Source of the DNA: an uncultured Hyphomicrobiales bacterium
GTDB lineage: Bacteria; Pseudomonadota; Alphaproteobacteria; Rhizobiales; Beijerinckiaceae
DNA length: 59,614 bases
Assembly (NCBI GenBank): GCA_903824185.1
Contig: CAIJVU010000022.1
Location: forward strand, 1 to 59,614
Direction of reading: 5' to 3'
Shown here: in pieces, positions 47,065-55,899 of the stretch
Layout of the letters: every line of letters begins with the position of its first letter
Numbering within the stretch: the stretch's first letter is position 1
Program-made: the position numbers and the translations under genes
The notes under the pieces: generated by a model
Databases searched by the model: none
What the model saw: only the letters and a program-made list of their open reading frames with translations
Told to the model about the DNA's origin: nothing

Positions 47065-48309
47065 CTATTCCGCAGCCACTTTCGCATGCTGGCGCGGCAG
47101 GTTGAAATGCGTCCAGACCTCATCAAGCGCTTGCCCCAGCGCCTCGATTTGCGCCTCGTCATGCAAAGGGGAGGGCGTGATGCGCAGCCGTTCGGTGCCA
47201 CGCGGAACGGTGGGATAATTGATCGGCTGGATATAGATCCCGTGCAGGGTCAGCAAGCGGTCAGAGGCCGCTTTGCATGTGTCGGCATTCCCCACCATCA
47301 CTGGGATGATATGGGTCGGTGTGTCGAGCATCGGCAGATCCGCCTGTTTCAGACGTGTTTTGGTTTTGGCGACCTGTGCCTGATGCCGTGCCCGCAAGGC
47401 CTGCCCTTGCCGCACCAGCCGGATGGAACACAGCGCGGCCTCCGCAATGGCGGGTGGCAGGGCGGTGGTAAAAATAAACCCGGGCGCATAAGAGCGCACC
47501 GCATCAATCATGGCGGCGGATCCGGCGAGATAGCCGCCCAGACACCCGAATGCCTTGCCCAAAGTGCCTTCAATCACATCGAGCCGGTGCATGACACCGT
47601 CTTGTTCGGCAACCCCCGCCCCGTGTTCGCCATAAAGGCCCACCGCATGCACCTCGTCGATATAGGTCATGGCCTGATAGCGGTCCGCCAGATCGCAAAT
47701 ATCCTTGATCGGCCCGATATCGCCATCCATGGAATAGACGCTTTCAAACACAATCAGCTTGGGCCGATGACCCGCAGCCTTTAACAGGCTTTCGAGATGG
47801 TCGAGATCATTGTGGCGGAAAATATGCCGCTCCACGCCCGAACGGCGCACGCCTTCAATCATCGAATTGTGGTTGTGGGCATCCGATAAAATCACCACAT
47901 CGGGAATGAGTTTGGCGAGGGTGGAAATGCCGGTGTCATTGGCCACATAGCCCGAGGTAAAAACAAGGGCGGCCTCCTTGCCGTGCAGGCTGGCGAGTTC
48001 GGCTTCCAGCGCCACAATCGGCTGGTGATTGCCCGAAATATTGCGGGTGCCGCCTGCACCGGTGCCCATTTTGCGGGCGGCCGTCACCATGGCCTCGATC
48101 ACCGCCGCATGATGGCCCTGTCCGAGATAGTCGTTGGAGCACCACAAGGTGATGGGGCGCGGACCATCGGCATGATGCCATAAAGCTTGGGGATAGAGAT
48201 GGGTCTGGCGTTCAATTTCCGTAAAAACGCGGTAGCGGGCCTCTTGTTTGAGCGTGTCCAGCGCGTTTTGGAAATAGACATCATAGGAAGAGGGAGGAAT
48301 TGGAGGCAT
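47065..48309 (-). CDS. hemA: 5-aminolevulinate synthase
   Basis: Condenses glycine and succinyl-CoA to 5-aminolevulinate, the first step of tetrapyrrole synthesis by the C4 route typical of Alphaproteobacteria. The 414-residue PLP enzyme has [36 protein letters not shown] and the PLP-Lys252 in [16 protein letters not shown] 48309 gives the usual start; 24 more codons are open upstream but not family-like. The longer C-terminal tail ends KVAAE. Confidence 0.96.
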   Translation of the reverse strand: MPPIPPSSYDVYFQNALDTLKQEARYRVFTEIERQTHLYPQALWHHADGPRPITLWCSNDYLGQGHHAAVIEAMVTAARKMGTGAGGTRNISGNHQPIVALEAELASLHGKEAALVFTSGYVANDTGISTLAKLIPDVVILSDAHNHNSMIEGVRRSGVERHIFRHNDLDHLESLLKAAGHRPKLIVFESVYSMDGDIGPIKDICDLADRYQAMTYIDEVHAVGLYGEHGAGVAEQDGVMHRLDVIEGTLGKAFGCLGGYLAGSAAMIDAVRSYAPGFIFTTALPPAIAEAALCSIRLVRQGQALRARHQAQVAKTKTRLKQADLPMLDTPTHIIPVMVGNADTCKAASDRLLTLHGIYIQPINYPTVPRGTERLRITPSPLHDEAQIEALGQALDEVWTHFNLPRQHAKVAAE

Positions 48310-48544
48310 GATGGGGTTCTTGTCACGCAAATTGGGCCGAAGGGGGGCGGTGGGTCTCGCTGTGAGCAGATGACCTATCATCCCGAAAATAACAGGGCCA
48401 TTATCAAATGGTTAGGCAAGGGGTGAAAAACCGAGCCCCCTTCTACGCGCAAGACTTGTCAGAGTCACGCGATATGCTTAGGAAAATGCCTCAATCTTTT
48501 GCAGCCGCACGCTTGGGCTGCGGGGTCAGGATGGGTGAAACGTG

Positions 48545-48757
48545 ATGGCTGATACTCCGGATCGCAAACAGCGTTTGGCTGCCGCGTTGCGCGAGAATCT
48601 CTATCGCCGCAAGAAACAACAGCGTGAGCGCCGCAAAAACGACGCTTTTCTGGATGAAAAAGCCGATCACAGCCCCTTCTCAACCGAAAAACAGGGTTTT
48701 AATGACCCGATTCATGATGCGGATCCCTCCGTGCGTGACGAAAACAGGACGGATTAA
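48545..48757 (+). CDS. Small basic protein upstream of murA
   Basis: A 70-residue protein with a strongly basic N-terminal half ([25 protein letters not shown]) and an acidic, polar C-terminal half. Small proteins with this RLKAALRENLKRRK pattern precede murA in many Alphaproteobacteria; their function is unknown. It ends 2 bases before the murA start. ATG 48545 is preceded in frame by GTG 48542. Confidence 0.75.
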   Translation: MADTPDRKQRLAAALRENLYRRKKQQRERRKNDAFLDEKADHSPFSTEKQGFNDPIHDADPSVRDENRTD

Positions 48758-48759
48758 CA

Positions 48760-50055
48760 ATGGATCGCATCCGCATTACCGGCGGCCAGCCGCTCAATGG
48801 CTCCATCATGATCGGCGGGGCCAAAAATGCCGCTTTGCCCTTGATGATTGCCAGCCTGCTGACGCGCGAGACGCTGACATTGTACAACGTGCCGCGCCTG
48901 TCGGATGTGCGTCTGTTGATGCGCATCATCGGCAATCACGGGGTGGATGCAGGGATCGGCGGCAAACGGGTCGATCAGCGCGAAGGCGAGGGCGACAGCA
49001 TTACCCTGTCCGCACGCGATATTGTCGATACCACCGCCCCTTATGAATTGGTCTCGCGGATGCGCGCCAGTTTCTGGGTGATCGCGCCGCTTTTGGCCCG
49101 TATGGGCGAGGCGCGGGTCTCGCTGCCCGGCGGTTGCGCCATCGGCACGCGTCCGGTCGATTTGCTGATCATGGCGCTTGAAGCGCTCGGGGCTGACATT
49201 GATATCGACAGTGGCTATGTGGTCGCCCGCGCCCCCAAAGGCTTGCAGGGCGGGCTGATCCGCTTTCCGAAAGTCACGGTCGGCGGCACGCATACGGCCA
49301 TGATGGCCGCCTGTCTGGCCAATGGCGATACGGTGATTGAAAATGCGGCCTGCGAGCCCGAAGTGGTCGATTTGGCCCTGTGCCTCAATAAAATGGGCGC
49401 AAAAATCAGCGGTGCGGGTCAAAGCCGGATTGAAATCACGGGTGTGGGGCGTCTGGGCGGGGCACATCACGAGGTTCTGCCCGACCGGATCGAAACCGGC
49501 ACCTATGCCATGGCGGTGGCCATGACTGGCGGCAATGTATTGCTGGAGGGGGCGCGGGCGGACTTGCTGCAATCCGCCCTTGATGTGCTGCAAAAAACCG
49601 GTTTGCAGATTTCTGAGGAGGCCGCAGGCCTCAGGGTCAGCCGCCAAGGCGGCGTCATTGCGCCCGTTGATGTGACAACCGCGCCCTTCCCCGGTTTTCC
49701 AACTGATTTGCAGGCGCAATTCATGGCCTTGATGTGCCGTGCCGACGGCACCTCCCATATCAGGGAAACCATTTTCGAAAACCGCTTCATGCATGTGCAG
49801 GAGCTGGTGCGCTTCGGGGCGCGGATCAAACTCGATGGGGAAACCGCCCTGATCGAGGGTCGCAAAAGCCTCAAAGGCGCGCCGGTGATGGCCACGGATT
49901 TGCGGGCCTCGGTGTCTTTGGTGATCGCCGCCTTGGCTGCCGAAGGCGAGACCATGGTCCATCGCGTCTATCATCTCGATCGCGGCTTTGAAGAGCTTGA
50001 GAAAAAACTGGCCCGTTGCGGCGCTTTGATCGAGCGCGTGTCGGGCGAGCATTAA
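48760..50055 (+). CDS. murA: UDP-N-acetylglucosamine 1-carboxyvinyltransferase
   Basis: First committed step of peptidoglycan synthesis, transferring enolpyruvate to UDP-GlcNAc. The 431-residue protein has [11 protein letters not shown], the active-site Cys126 in [13 protein letters not shown] and the late [13 protein letters not shown]. Because the fosfomycin target cysteine is present, no intrinsic target resistance is predicted. It leads the conserved run murA-DUF2948-hisD-UPF0262-LMW phosphatase. Confidence 0.97.
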   Translation: MDRIRITGGQPLNGSIMIGGAKNAALPLMIASLLTRETLTLYNVPRLSDVRLLMRIIGNHGVDAGIGGKRVDQREGEGDSITLSARDIVDTTAPYELVSRMRASFWVIAPLLARMGEARVSLPGGCAIGTRPVDLLIMALEALGADIDIDSGYVVARAPKGLQGGLIRFPKVTVGGTHTAMMAACLANGDTVIENAACEPEVVDLALCLNKMGAKISGAGQSRIEITGVGRLGGAHHEVLPDRIETGTYAMAVAMTGGNVLLEGARADLLQSALDVLQKTGLQISEEAAGLRVSRQGGVIAPVDVTTAPFPGFPTDLQAQFMALMCRADGTSHIRETIFENRFMHVQELVRFGARIKLDGETALIEGRKSLKGAPVMATDLRASVSLVIAALAAEGETMVHRVYHLDRGFEELEKKLARCGALIERVSGEH

Positions 50056-50162
50056 GGATCAAATCTTCGCCAAAGACAGCGCTTGTCCCGGGCCTATGGC
50101 TCGATTAGGGTCACTTGCGATGAAAAGACCCTGTGTTTGATGTGTGGGAGCATGCGCGTTCT

Positions 50163-50558
50163 GTGACCGGCTTATTGAAACTCTTTGCGGTGGATATTGA
50201 GGATCTCGCGGTTTTGTCCGCGCATCTGGAGGGGGCGCGCCTGATGGTCGGGCGTGTGGCCTATCTGCCCAAGCAAAAACGCTTTGCCTTTGTGGCCGAG
50301 CGCCAGCGTGCATCCGATGGCACGGTGCAATTGGTCGGCGTGCATTTCGAGGGCGTTGAAAAGGTCGAGCACAAACATGTGCTGCTTGAAAAACCGGAGG
50401 CCAGCATGCAGCTTTTGGCCATCACCTTTGATCCGCACGAAAGTCCGGCGGGGCATGTCACCTTGCATTGCAAGGAGGGCGAGCGGATCCGGCTGGACGT
50501 CCATTATATCGAGGCAGCCTTGTCCGATCTTGAAGATCACACGGCGGAGGGTGCGTAA
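50163..50558 (+). CDS. DUF2948 family protein
   Basis: A 131-residue protein of the alphaproteobacterial DUF2948 family: LLKLFAVDIEDLAVLSAHLEGA, then VGRVAYLPKQKRFAFVAER and a C-terminal RLDVHYIEAALSDLED. Function unknown. GTG 50163 fits the family start; an in-frame GTG at 50133 would add ten residues. Its TAA shares a base with the hisD ATG (TAATG), so translation is coupled. It lies in its usual place between murA and hisD. Confidence 0.87.
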   Translation: MTGLLKLFAVDIEDLAVLSAHLEGARLMVGRVAYLPKQKRFAFVAERQRASDGTVQLVGVHFEGVEKVEHKHVLLEKPEASMQLLAITFDPHESPAGHVTLHCKEGERIRLDVHYIEAALSDLEDHTAEGA

Positions 50559-51853
50559 TGGTGTTGCGTCTGTCACACAAGGATCAGGATTTCGAGGCGC
50601 GGTTCAAAGCCCTTTTGGCCATGAAACGCGAAGTCTCCGAAGACGTCGATCAGGCGGTACGCGTCATTATCGAGGATGTGCGCGCGCGCGGCGATCTGGC
50701 GCTGATGGATTACACCGCCCGTTTTGACCGTATGGTGCTGGCGGCTGACCGTTTGCGGGTTTCGGCTGAGGAGGTTGCAGCGGCCCTCAAGGCCTGCGAT
50801 GCCAAGACCCTGTCGGCCCTTGAGCTGGCCCATAGCCGCATTGCCAACCATCACGCCCGTCAGCGTCCGCAGGATGACCGCTACACTGATGCGATCGGGG
50901 TTGAACTCGGACATCGCTGGACCGCCATTGAAGCCGTGGGCCTCTATGTGCCGGGCGGGACGGCCAGTTACCCGTCCTCCGTTTTGATGAATGCGGTGCC
51001 CGCGCGGGTGGCGGGTGTGCCGCGCATTGTCATGGTGGTGCCCACCCCTGACGGCGTCATCAATCCTTTGGTGTTGGCTGCCGCCCATCTTGCAGGCGTG
51101 GATGAAATTTACCGCATCGGCGGTGCGCAGGCCGTGGCCGCTTTGGCCTATGGCACCGAGACGATCGCGCCCGTGGCCAAAATCGTCGGGCCGGGCAATG
51201 CCTATGTGGCTGCTGCGAAACGGCGCGTCTTCGGGCAGGTCGGCATTGATATGATCGCCGGTCCGTCGGAAGTGGTGATCATGGCGGATCACAGCGCCAA
51301 TCCCGATTGGATCGCCGCCGATCTTTTGGCGCAGGCCGAACATGATGTGGCAGCCCAGTCTATTTTGATCACCGATGATCGGGCTTTGGGGGACGCGGTC
51401 GTACAAGCCGTTTCCGCCCGTCTCGCGCTTTTGCCGCGCCGCGACATTGCCGCCGCCAGCTGGCGTGATTTCGGGGCGATCATCGAGGTGGCCTCTTTGC
51501 AGGCGGCGGTGCCTTTGGTGGATCGTCTGGCCCCCGAGCATCTGGAAATCGAATGCGATGACGCGGAGGCGCTGGCTTTGGCGATCCGCAATGCCGGTGC
51601 TATTTTCTTGGGCGCTTATACGCCGGAGGCCGTGGGCGATTATGTCGGCGGCAGCAATCACGTCCTGCCCACCGCGCGGTCGGCGCGCTTCTCCTCCGGT
51701 CTCGGCGTGCTTGATTTTATGAAGCGCACCTCCATCCTCAAATGCGGGCCGGAACAGCTGCGCGCCATCGGTCCGGCCGCCATTGCTTTGGGCGAGGCGG
51801 AAGGATTGCAGGCGCATGCCTTGTCGGTTTCCACCCGCTTGAACCTCGGATGA
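50558..51853 (+). CDS. hisD: Histidinol dehydrogenase
   Basis: Catalyses the last two steps of histidine synthesis with zinc and NAD. The 431-residue protein shows VGLYVPGGTASYPSSVLM, GGAQAVAALAYGTE, VGPGNAYVAAAKR, DMIAGPSE and the APEHLEIE and GSNHVLPTARSARFSSGL segments that carry catalytic Glu/His and zinc ligands. It overlaps DUF2948 by one base and precedes UPF0262 by 6. Confidence 0.97.
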   Translation: MVLRLSHKDQDFEARFKALLAMKREVSEDVDQAVRVIIEDVRARGDLALMDYTARFDRMVLAADRLRVSAEEVAAALKACDAKTLSALELAHSRIANHHARQRPQDDRYTDAIGVELGHRWTAIEAVGLYVPGGTASYPSSVLMNAVPARVAGVPRIVMVVPTPDGVINPLVLAAAHLAGVDEIYRIGGAQAVAALAYGTETIAPVAKIVGPGNAYVAAAKRRVFGQVGIDMIAGPSEVVIMADHSANPDWIAADLLAQAEHDVAAQSILITDDRALGDAVVQAVSARLALLPRRDIAAASWRDFGAIIEVASLQAAVPLVDRLAPEHLEIECDDAEALALAIRNAGAIFLGAYTPEAVGDYVGGSNHVLPTARSARFSSGLGVLDFMKRTSILKCGPEQLRAIGPAAIALGEAEGLQAHALSVSTRLNLG

Positions 51854-51859
51854 TGATGC

Positions 51860-52339
51860 ATGAGCTCGGCGTCCCCCAAATCGCTTGTTGCCATCACGCT
51901 TGACGAATTGTCCATCGGTCGCTCGACGCCCGAAAAAGAGCATGAGCGCATGGTGGCGATTTATGATCTCATCGAGTCCAATCTCTTCGCTTTGCCCGAT
52001 CATGCGGGTGGCCCCTATGCCCTGACCATTGCGATGATCGAGAATAAATTATCGCTCGATATCCGCATGGCAGAAGGGGATGCGTTGATCACGCATGTCT
52101 TGTCCCTTACGCCGTTCCGGCGGGTGTTGCGCGATTATTTCATGATCTGCGAAAGCTATTATGCGGCCATTCGCACCTCCAGCCCCACCCAGATCGAGGC
52201 CATCGATATGGGGCGACGCGGCCTGCATGACGAGGCGGCGCGTTTGTTGATCGAGCGGCTCGAGGGCAAAGTCGAAATGGATTTTAATACGGCGCGCCGC
52301 TTGTTTACACTGATTGCCGCCTTGCATTGGAAGGGATGA
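51860..52339 (+). CDS. UPF0262 family protein
   Basis: A 159-residue protein of the UPF0262 family, restricted to Alphaproteobacteria: [52 protein letters not shown], and [12 protein letters not shown]. Function is unknown. The gene commonly follows hisD and precedes a low-molecular-weight phosphatase, as here. It starts at ATG 51860. Confidence 0.93.
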   Translation: MSSASPKSLVAITLDELSIGRSTPEKEHERMVAIYDLIESNLFALPDHAGGPYALTIAMIENKLSLDIRMAEGDALITHVLSLTPFRRVLRDYFMICESYYAAIRTSSPTQIEAIDMGRRGLHDEAARLLIERLEGKVEMDFNTARRLFTLIAALHWKG

Positions 52340-52343
52340 TGGG

Positions 52344-52796
52344 ATGATCGATCATCACCCGCGTCCCATTCAGGCTGTGTTGTTTGCGTGTGGCTATAAT
52401 GCGATCCGTTCACCCATGGCCGAAGCCATTGCCCGCCATTATTTGGGCAAGTCCATTTATGTGCAGTCGGCGGGCGTGACCAAAGGCGATGTCGATCCCT
52501 TCACCGCGGCGGTGCTGGAGGAGATCGGCATTGATGCGCATAAGCACAAACCGCGCACCATTGATGAATTGGATGATTGGGAAGGCTTGAATTTCGATTT
52601 GATCATCTCGCTCAGTCCCGAGGCGCATCACAAAGCGCTTGATCTCACCCGCACGCTGGCGGCCACCGTTGAATATTGGCCTTTGCCCGATCCCTCCCTC
52701 ACACAAGGCACGCGTGATCAGGTGCTGGAGGCCTATCGGGATGTGCGCGATGTCTTGGTGCGGCAGATCCAGACGCGGTTAAAGCAAGCCGCCTGA
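52344..52796 (+). CDS. Low-molecular-weight protein-tyrosine-phosphatase-like protein
   Basis: A 150-residue protein with the phosphate-binding loop C-X5-R-S as Cys16 to Arg22 in ACGYNAIRSPMAEA and the general-acid DP pair in WPLPDPSL. The fold is shared by LMW-PTPs and thioredoxin-linked arsenate reductases; the second and third ArsC cysteines are not evident, so a phosphatase is more likely. The conserved Asn of the loop is shifted from the usual CxGNxCRS pattern. ATG 52344 is preferred to the upstream in-frame codon. Confidence 0.85.
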   Translation: MIDHHPRPIQAVLFACGYNAIRSPMAEAIARHYLGKSIYVQSAGVTKGDVDPFTAAVLEEIGIDAHKHKPRTIDELDDWEGLNFDLIISLSPEAHHKALDLTRTLAATVEYWPLPDPSLTQGTRDQVLEAYRDVRDVLVRQIQTRLKQAA

Positions 52797-52803
52797 CGCG
52801 CGC

Positions 52804-53121
52804 TTAAAAGCCCCATTGCCTGAGGGCGATCACCACGAGCATACCACAGCTGAGGGCTGCCAGATCTTTGCGGGTCAGGATCATGATCAGCAAGGCCGCC
52901 GCCAATCCGCACAAAGCTGAAACCCCGCCCTTCATGCCCAGCGGCAAGACCGTGGCCAGAATGATCGAGCCGGGCAGCGCTTGCAAAGCCCGTTTCAAGG
53001 GCGGGCTTGGCGGCAGATGATCCATCAGCCAGACGCCGCCGACCCGACACAGATAAGAGGCCAGCGCCATGCTGCACAAGGCCAGAAACGCCCCGCCGTG
53101 AATGGTGAAAAGCGCGCTCAT
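52804..53121 (-). CDS. azlD: AzlD branched-chain amino acid exporter small subunit
   Basis: A 105-residue membrane protein with about three to four helices and the family pattern TYxxRVGG...LPPSPPLKRALQALPGSIILA. With AzlC it forms a two-part exporter of branched-chain or other hydrophobic amino acids. ATG 53121 overlaps the azlC stop (ATGA). It converges on the phosphatase gene. Confidence 0.92.
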   Translation of the reverse strand: MSALFTIHGGAFLALCSMALASYLCRVGGVWLMDHLPPSPPLKRALQALPGSIILATVLPLGMKGGVSALCGLAAALLIMILTRKDLAALSCGMLVVIALRQWGF

Positions 53122-53879
53122 GCTCGCTCCCCGCCGGGCAGCAATGCCGAGGTCAGCGCCCCCGAAAGCGCCCCGACCACGATAAAGCTATAGCCGTCCA
53201 ACATGGCGTTGACCGCCAGTCCGGTCAAAGCCGCCACGCCCCATGGCACAAGGGCTAAAAATCCGCTTCTTCCTGTCGCTGATAGGTTGTTCCATAGGGG
53301 CACCAGCATGGTCACAAAAATCATCGGCATGATCATATCGAGCGCCCAGACATGCGGGTCACCGATCAGACTGCCCAACAAATAGCCGGGGATCGTCACC
53401 ACCACCCAGAGCGACCACAGCGTCAGACCCGCGCCGATAAAAATCCCGTAATCGCGTCCGCCTTCGGCATGGTAGCGCATGCCGACAATCCAATTGGCAT
53501 CGGTGAACAAAAACAGGCTGATCCAGCGCCAGCGCGGCGGCGCGGTTTTGATCCAGTGATGCAGAGCCGCCCCCATCAAGATCATGCGGGCATTGATGGC
53601 AAACACCACCAGCGTGATGGCGAGAACCGAGGCCAGCGTCCAGTCCTGCTGCCACAATGCCAAAGACACCAATTGCGCCGCACCGGCAAATACCAGCCCG
53701 CTTGATAAGACGGCTTCCGCCAGCGTCAGGCCGGTATGGGCCGCACCGGCGCCGAAGGCGGCACCAAACACGCTGATCCCGGGCAGCAAGGGCAAAACCA
53801 GACGCAGGCCCGTCCACAGGCCGCGCCAGGTGATCGGGGCGTAGGGGGGTGGAGTGTGCGGCGGTGCGGACAAGGACAT
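53118..53879 (-). CDS. azlC: AzlC branched-chain amino acid exporter large subunit
   Basis: A 253-residue membrane protein with several helices. Family marks are LPLLPGISVFGAAFGAGA, AVLSSGLVFAGAAQLVSLALW, FAINARMILMGAALHHW and LFLFTDANWIVGM. ATG 53879 is chosen because the 24 upstream codons are not hydrophobic or family-like; the ribosome-binding site is weak. It is coupled to azlD. Confidence 0.92.
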   Translation of the reverse strand: MSLSAPPHTPPPYAPITWRGLWTGLRLVLPLLPGISVFGAAFGAGAAHTGLTLAEAVLSSGLVFAGAAQLVSLALWQQDWTLASVLAITLVVFAINARMILMGAALHHWIKTAPPRWRWISLFLFTDANWIVGMRYHAEGGRDYGIFIGAGLTLWSLWVVVTIPGYLLGSLIGDPHVWALDMIMPMIFVTMLVPLWNNLSATGRSGFLALVPWGVAALTGLAVNAMLDGYSFIVVGALSGALTSALLPGGERA

Positions 53880-54068
53880 GGGGGCAAGGACATGGATAAA
53901 TGGATGGTCCCTGAGTGGCCCATCTTCCGCGCCCGCGCAATCCGCCCGCAAGCATTGCGCCTATGCAACAGGCGGCCAAACAGCATTTTTTTGAACAATT
54001 GGCGGAGAAGATCGATGCGGGCCAGTCGAAAACACCGGCTTGGCGCGGGAAAAACCCGTATGTGTCAA

Positions 54069-54145
54069 TGGTACAGCTGCCCCGGCTTGAACGGGGGACC
54101 TCTAGATCCACAATCTAGCGCTCTAACCAACTGAGCTACAGCTGC
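54069..54145 (-). tRNA. tRNA-His (anticodon GTG)
   Basis: The reverse strand folds as a 77-nt tRNA: acceptor GCAGCTG pairing with CAGCTGT, D-arm GCTC/GAGC, anticodon stem CTAGA/TCTAG around TTGTGGA, T-arm CCCCG/CGGGG and encoded CCA. The extra G-1 with C73 of most bacterial tRNA-His is not needed in Alphaproteobacteria; here position 73 is A, fitting that lineage. Confidence 0.96.
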
Positions 54146-54163
54146 CCTTTGACACGCGGGCGG

Positions 54164-54192
54164 ACCCTAAGCCCCCGCGCAGAATTTTTCAA
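54164..54192 (-). promoter_or_regulatory. Likely promoter for tRNA-His
   Basis: TTGAAA (54187-54192) and TAGGGT (54164-54169) are 17 bases apart on the minus strand, placing a start just before the tRNA 5' end at 54145. Confidence 0.5.
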
Positions 54193-54223
54193 GACCAAGA
54201 AAAGTCTTTAAATTCATCTTTCA

Positions 54224-54258
54224 AACAAGAAAAGACCCGAAACCGACGTTTCGGGTCT
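54224..54258 (-). terminator. Terminator of the phasin genes
   Basis: On the minus strand AGACCCGAAAC pairs with GTTTCGGGTCT over 11 perfect bases, followed by TTTCTTG. It lies 24 bases after the stop of the Ala/Lys/Pro-rich phasin gene. Confidence 0.9.
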
Positions 54259-54281
54259 CTATTGTGAGTGGCTGAAAGGGT

Positions 54282-54917
54282 TTAGTTGGCTTTCAGCGGC
54301 AGATCGACCCGCAGGCTTTTCTGCAAATGCTCGATATTTTGGCTGGCCAGCGTGCCCAAAGCTTTCACGCCATCCTGATGGACATGCGCATGCGATAAAA
54401 ACCAGCGGGACTGCCATTCGATCATATCGGTCAGCGTACCGGATTTGGGGGCATTGTTGAGAAATTGCAGGGCCGTATTGGCATGACGGCCTGCGGCATG
54501 CAGCATTTGGCTATGCAGCGCATGCAATTGGGCAATCGCATTGTTCAGGCTTTCCTGACGCCGCGTGGCCAAGGTTTCGATCAAGGCGCTGGGATCAACC
54601 AAGCCGGCTTGCGCAGGCAACGGGCTTGCGGGCTTGCTGACAGGGGCCTGTTTGACGGGCTGGGCTGCTTTCGCAGGCGTCGCCGCTTGCTTGGCAGGGT
54701 CCGCTTTCAAATTGGCCGCTTTTACAGGGGCCGTTTTGGGGGGCTCTTGCTTGACCGGCGCTTGTTTCGCAGGGGCTGGGGGGACAACCGGCGCTGCGGC
54801 TTTGGCTTGAAGCTTGGCGGCGGCGCTGGGGCTGGGTTGTTTGACAGCCGAGATCGATTTGAGGATCACCGCTGGCTTGGAAGGCGGGGGGGCAGATTTT
54901 GATTTCTTGGCCATCAT
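54282..54917 (-). CDS. Phasin-like protein with Ala/Lys/Pro-rich N-terminal arm
   Basis: A 211-residue protein. The first 110 or so residues are a basic, disordered Ala/Lys/Pro/Val tract with repeated PVK, PAK and AKAA units like the histone H1-like tail of Pseudomonas PhaF. The remaining 95 residues look like a phasin helix bundle: LATRRQESLNNAIAQLHALHSQML, then MIEWQSRWFLSHAHVHQDGVKALG. This suggests a granule protein that also touches DNA, aiding granule segregation; that role is inferred. AGGAG precedes two adjacent ATGs (54917, 54914). It is downstream of the phasin gene and ends in a terminator. Confidence 0.75.
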   Translation of the reverse strand: MMAKKSKSAPPPSKPAVILKSISAVKQPSPSAAAKLQAKAAAPVVPPAPAKQAPVKQEPPKTAPVKAANLKADPAKQAATPAKAAQPVKQAPVSKPASPLPAQAGLVDPSALIETLATRRQESLNNAIAQLHALHSQMLHAAGRHANTALQFLNNAPKSGTLTDMIEWQSRWFLSHAHVHQDGVKALGTLASQNIEHLQKSLRVDLPLKAN

Positions 54918-55031
54918 AAAGGCTCCTGACTTGATATGTTGCAGACGCACACTCAAAATGGCGAGACCCTTCAGCCTCGATAAAAATCAACAAGGTACAA
55001 AAGAGGTGTTCCGATCAGACCGGAACAAGAG

Positions 55032-55055
55032 CGGATGCGGAGGGGGCCGCATCCG
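55032..55055 (-). other. Hairpin between the two phasin genes
   Basis: CGGATGCGG and CCGCATCCG form a perfect 9-base stem with a 6-base loop, 55 bases after the phasin stop. CTCTTGTTCC follows on the minus strand, so read-through with partial termination or mRNA protection is likely. It would favour the first phasin over the second. Confidence 0.7.
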
Positions 55056-55109
55056 TCGATACTGGTGCGATGTCAGGGATCACCCCATGCGCATCGCTGA
55101 ACAAACGCC

Positions 55110-55553
55110 TTATTTGCGGCGAGTTGCTTCGGTTGCAGCCTTTGTTACTTCAGCGGTGGCCTTTTCAACAGTGGCTTTCGCATCGGCAGCAGCCTTCTGG
55201 ACATTCGACTGAACAGCCGAAGACACGTCCTGCAATTGTGATTGCAGAGCTTCAGCCTGTGTTTTCACGAATTCAGCCTGAACCTGCATCAAATCCTGCA
55301 AGGACTTGGCGCGCACGACCTTCTGGGCGAAGTCGAAGCTGGCGGCAATATTCTGTTCCGTGTAGGAAATAGCCTTCTGGGCCACTTCGCGTGAGCTGGT
55401 CTGAGCGGCATGCGCTTGGGTTTCGGCAGCATTGGCAGCCTTGCTGGCGGCGCTGATGAAGCCGTCAAAGGCTTTACGAGCCTGTTCGACGCTCTTTTCG
55501 GCAAAATCGCGCATTTCATTCGGGATTTCGTAGGAACCTGGGGTCTTGATCAT
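55110..55553 (-). CDS. phaP: Phasin family protein
   Basis: A 147-residue, almost fully helical, Ala/Gln/Lys-rich protein of the phasin family that coats polyhydroxyalkanoate granules. Family marks are PNEMRDFAEKSVEQARKAFDGF, YTEQNIAASFDFAQKVVRAKSLQDLMQVQAEFVKTQ and a C-terminal Ala-rich amphipathic tail. GAGG lies 8 bases before ATG 55553. It has a consensus promoter overlapped by a dyad and a strong 5' UTR hairpin. The granule synthase phaC is not in the window. Confidence 0.9.
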   Translation of the reverse strand: MIKTPGSYEIPNEMRDFAEKSVEQARKAFDGFISAASKAANAAETQAHAAQTSSREVAQKAISYTEQNIAASFDFAQKVVRAKSLQDLMQVQAEFVKTQAEALQSQLQDVSSAVQSNVQKAAADAKATVEKATAEVTKAATEATRRK

Positions 55554-55579
55554 GGTCTTTGCCTCGTAAGGTGGCGCTT

Positions 55580-55600
55580 GGGGCCGGACCGTCCGGCCCC
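55580..55600 (-). other. GC-rich 5' UTR hairpin of the phasin mRNA
   Basis: The 21 bases 55580-55600 are fully self-complementary around one central base (GGGGCCGG arm, CCGGCCCC arm), giving an 8-bp GC stem with a 5-base loop. It lies 26 bases before the start codon and leaves the ribosome-binding site free, the usual form of an mRNA-stabilising 5' hairpin. Confidence 0.7.
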
Positions 55601-55624
55601 TCGGCGGAAAAGTTCAAATGCGTA

Positions 55625-55664
55625 TTGTGCATTGCAATATATTGTTGCACTGCACAATTGTCAA
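55625..55664 (-). promoter_or_regulatory. Phasin promoter overlapped by PhaR-like operator
   Basis: TTGACA (55659-55664) and TATATT (55636-55641) with 17 bases between form a strong promoter. A 33-base dyad (55625-55657) covers the spacer and -10: outer arms TTGTGCA/TGCACAA and inner arms TGCAA/TTGCA. Alphaproteobacterial PhaR repressors bind TGC-rich sites with TGCA repeats at phasin promoters, so PhaR is the likely factor. Sequence is seen; the factor is inferred. Confidence 0.75.
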
Positions 55665-55899
55665 CTACCCCCTCGAAATTCTTTCTCAGACCTAAGCAGG
55701 GAGGGGGTCGCGTTCTCAGAGGGGCGTCAACCCTGACTTGATGGGCAGGGCCGCTTTTTGAAGGGCTCGTGCTTTATTCAACTTCCTTTAATCTCTTGCG
55801 ATTAGGGTCTTGGTCGAATCGGTTTGGTTTCCACACAGGACAGAGAGGCAATCCCTTCAGGGGTTGCGCGGCGCGATGGCAGAGCACAGGGATCACGCA

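Noticed and set aside
53963-54118. Plus-strand ORF beginning MQQAAKQHFFEQLAEKI, next to tRNA-His
   Set aside because: The start looks protein-like, but the frame runs through the whole antisense of the tRNA and stops inside it, with no ribosome-binding site. It could at most be a remnant.
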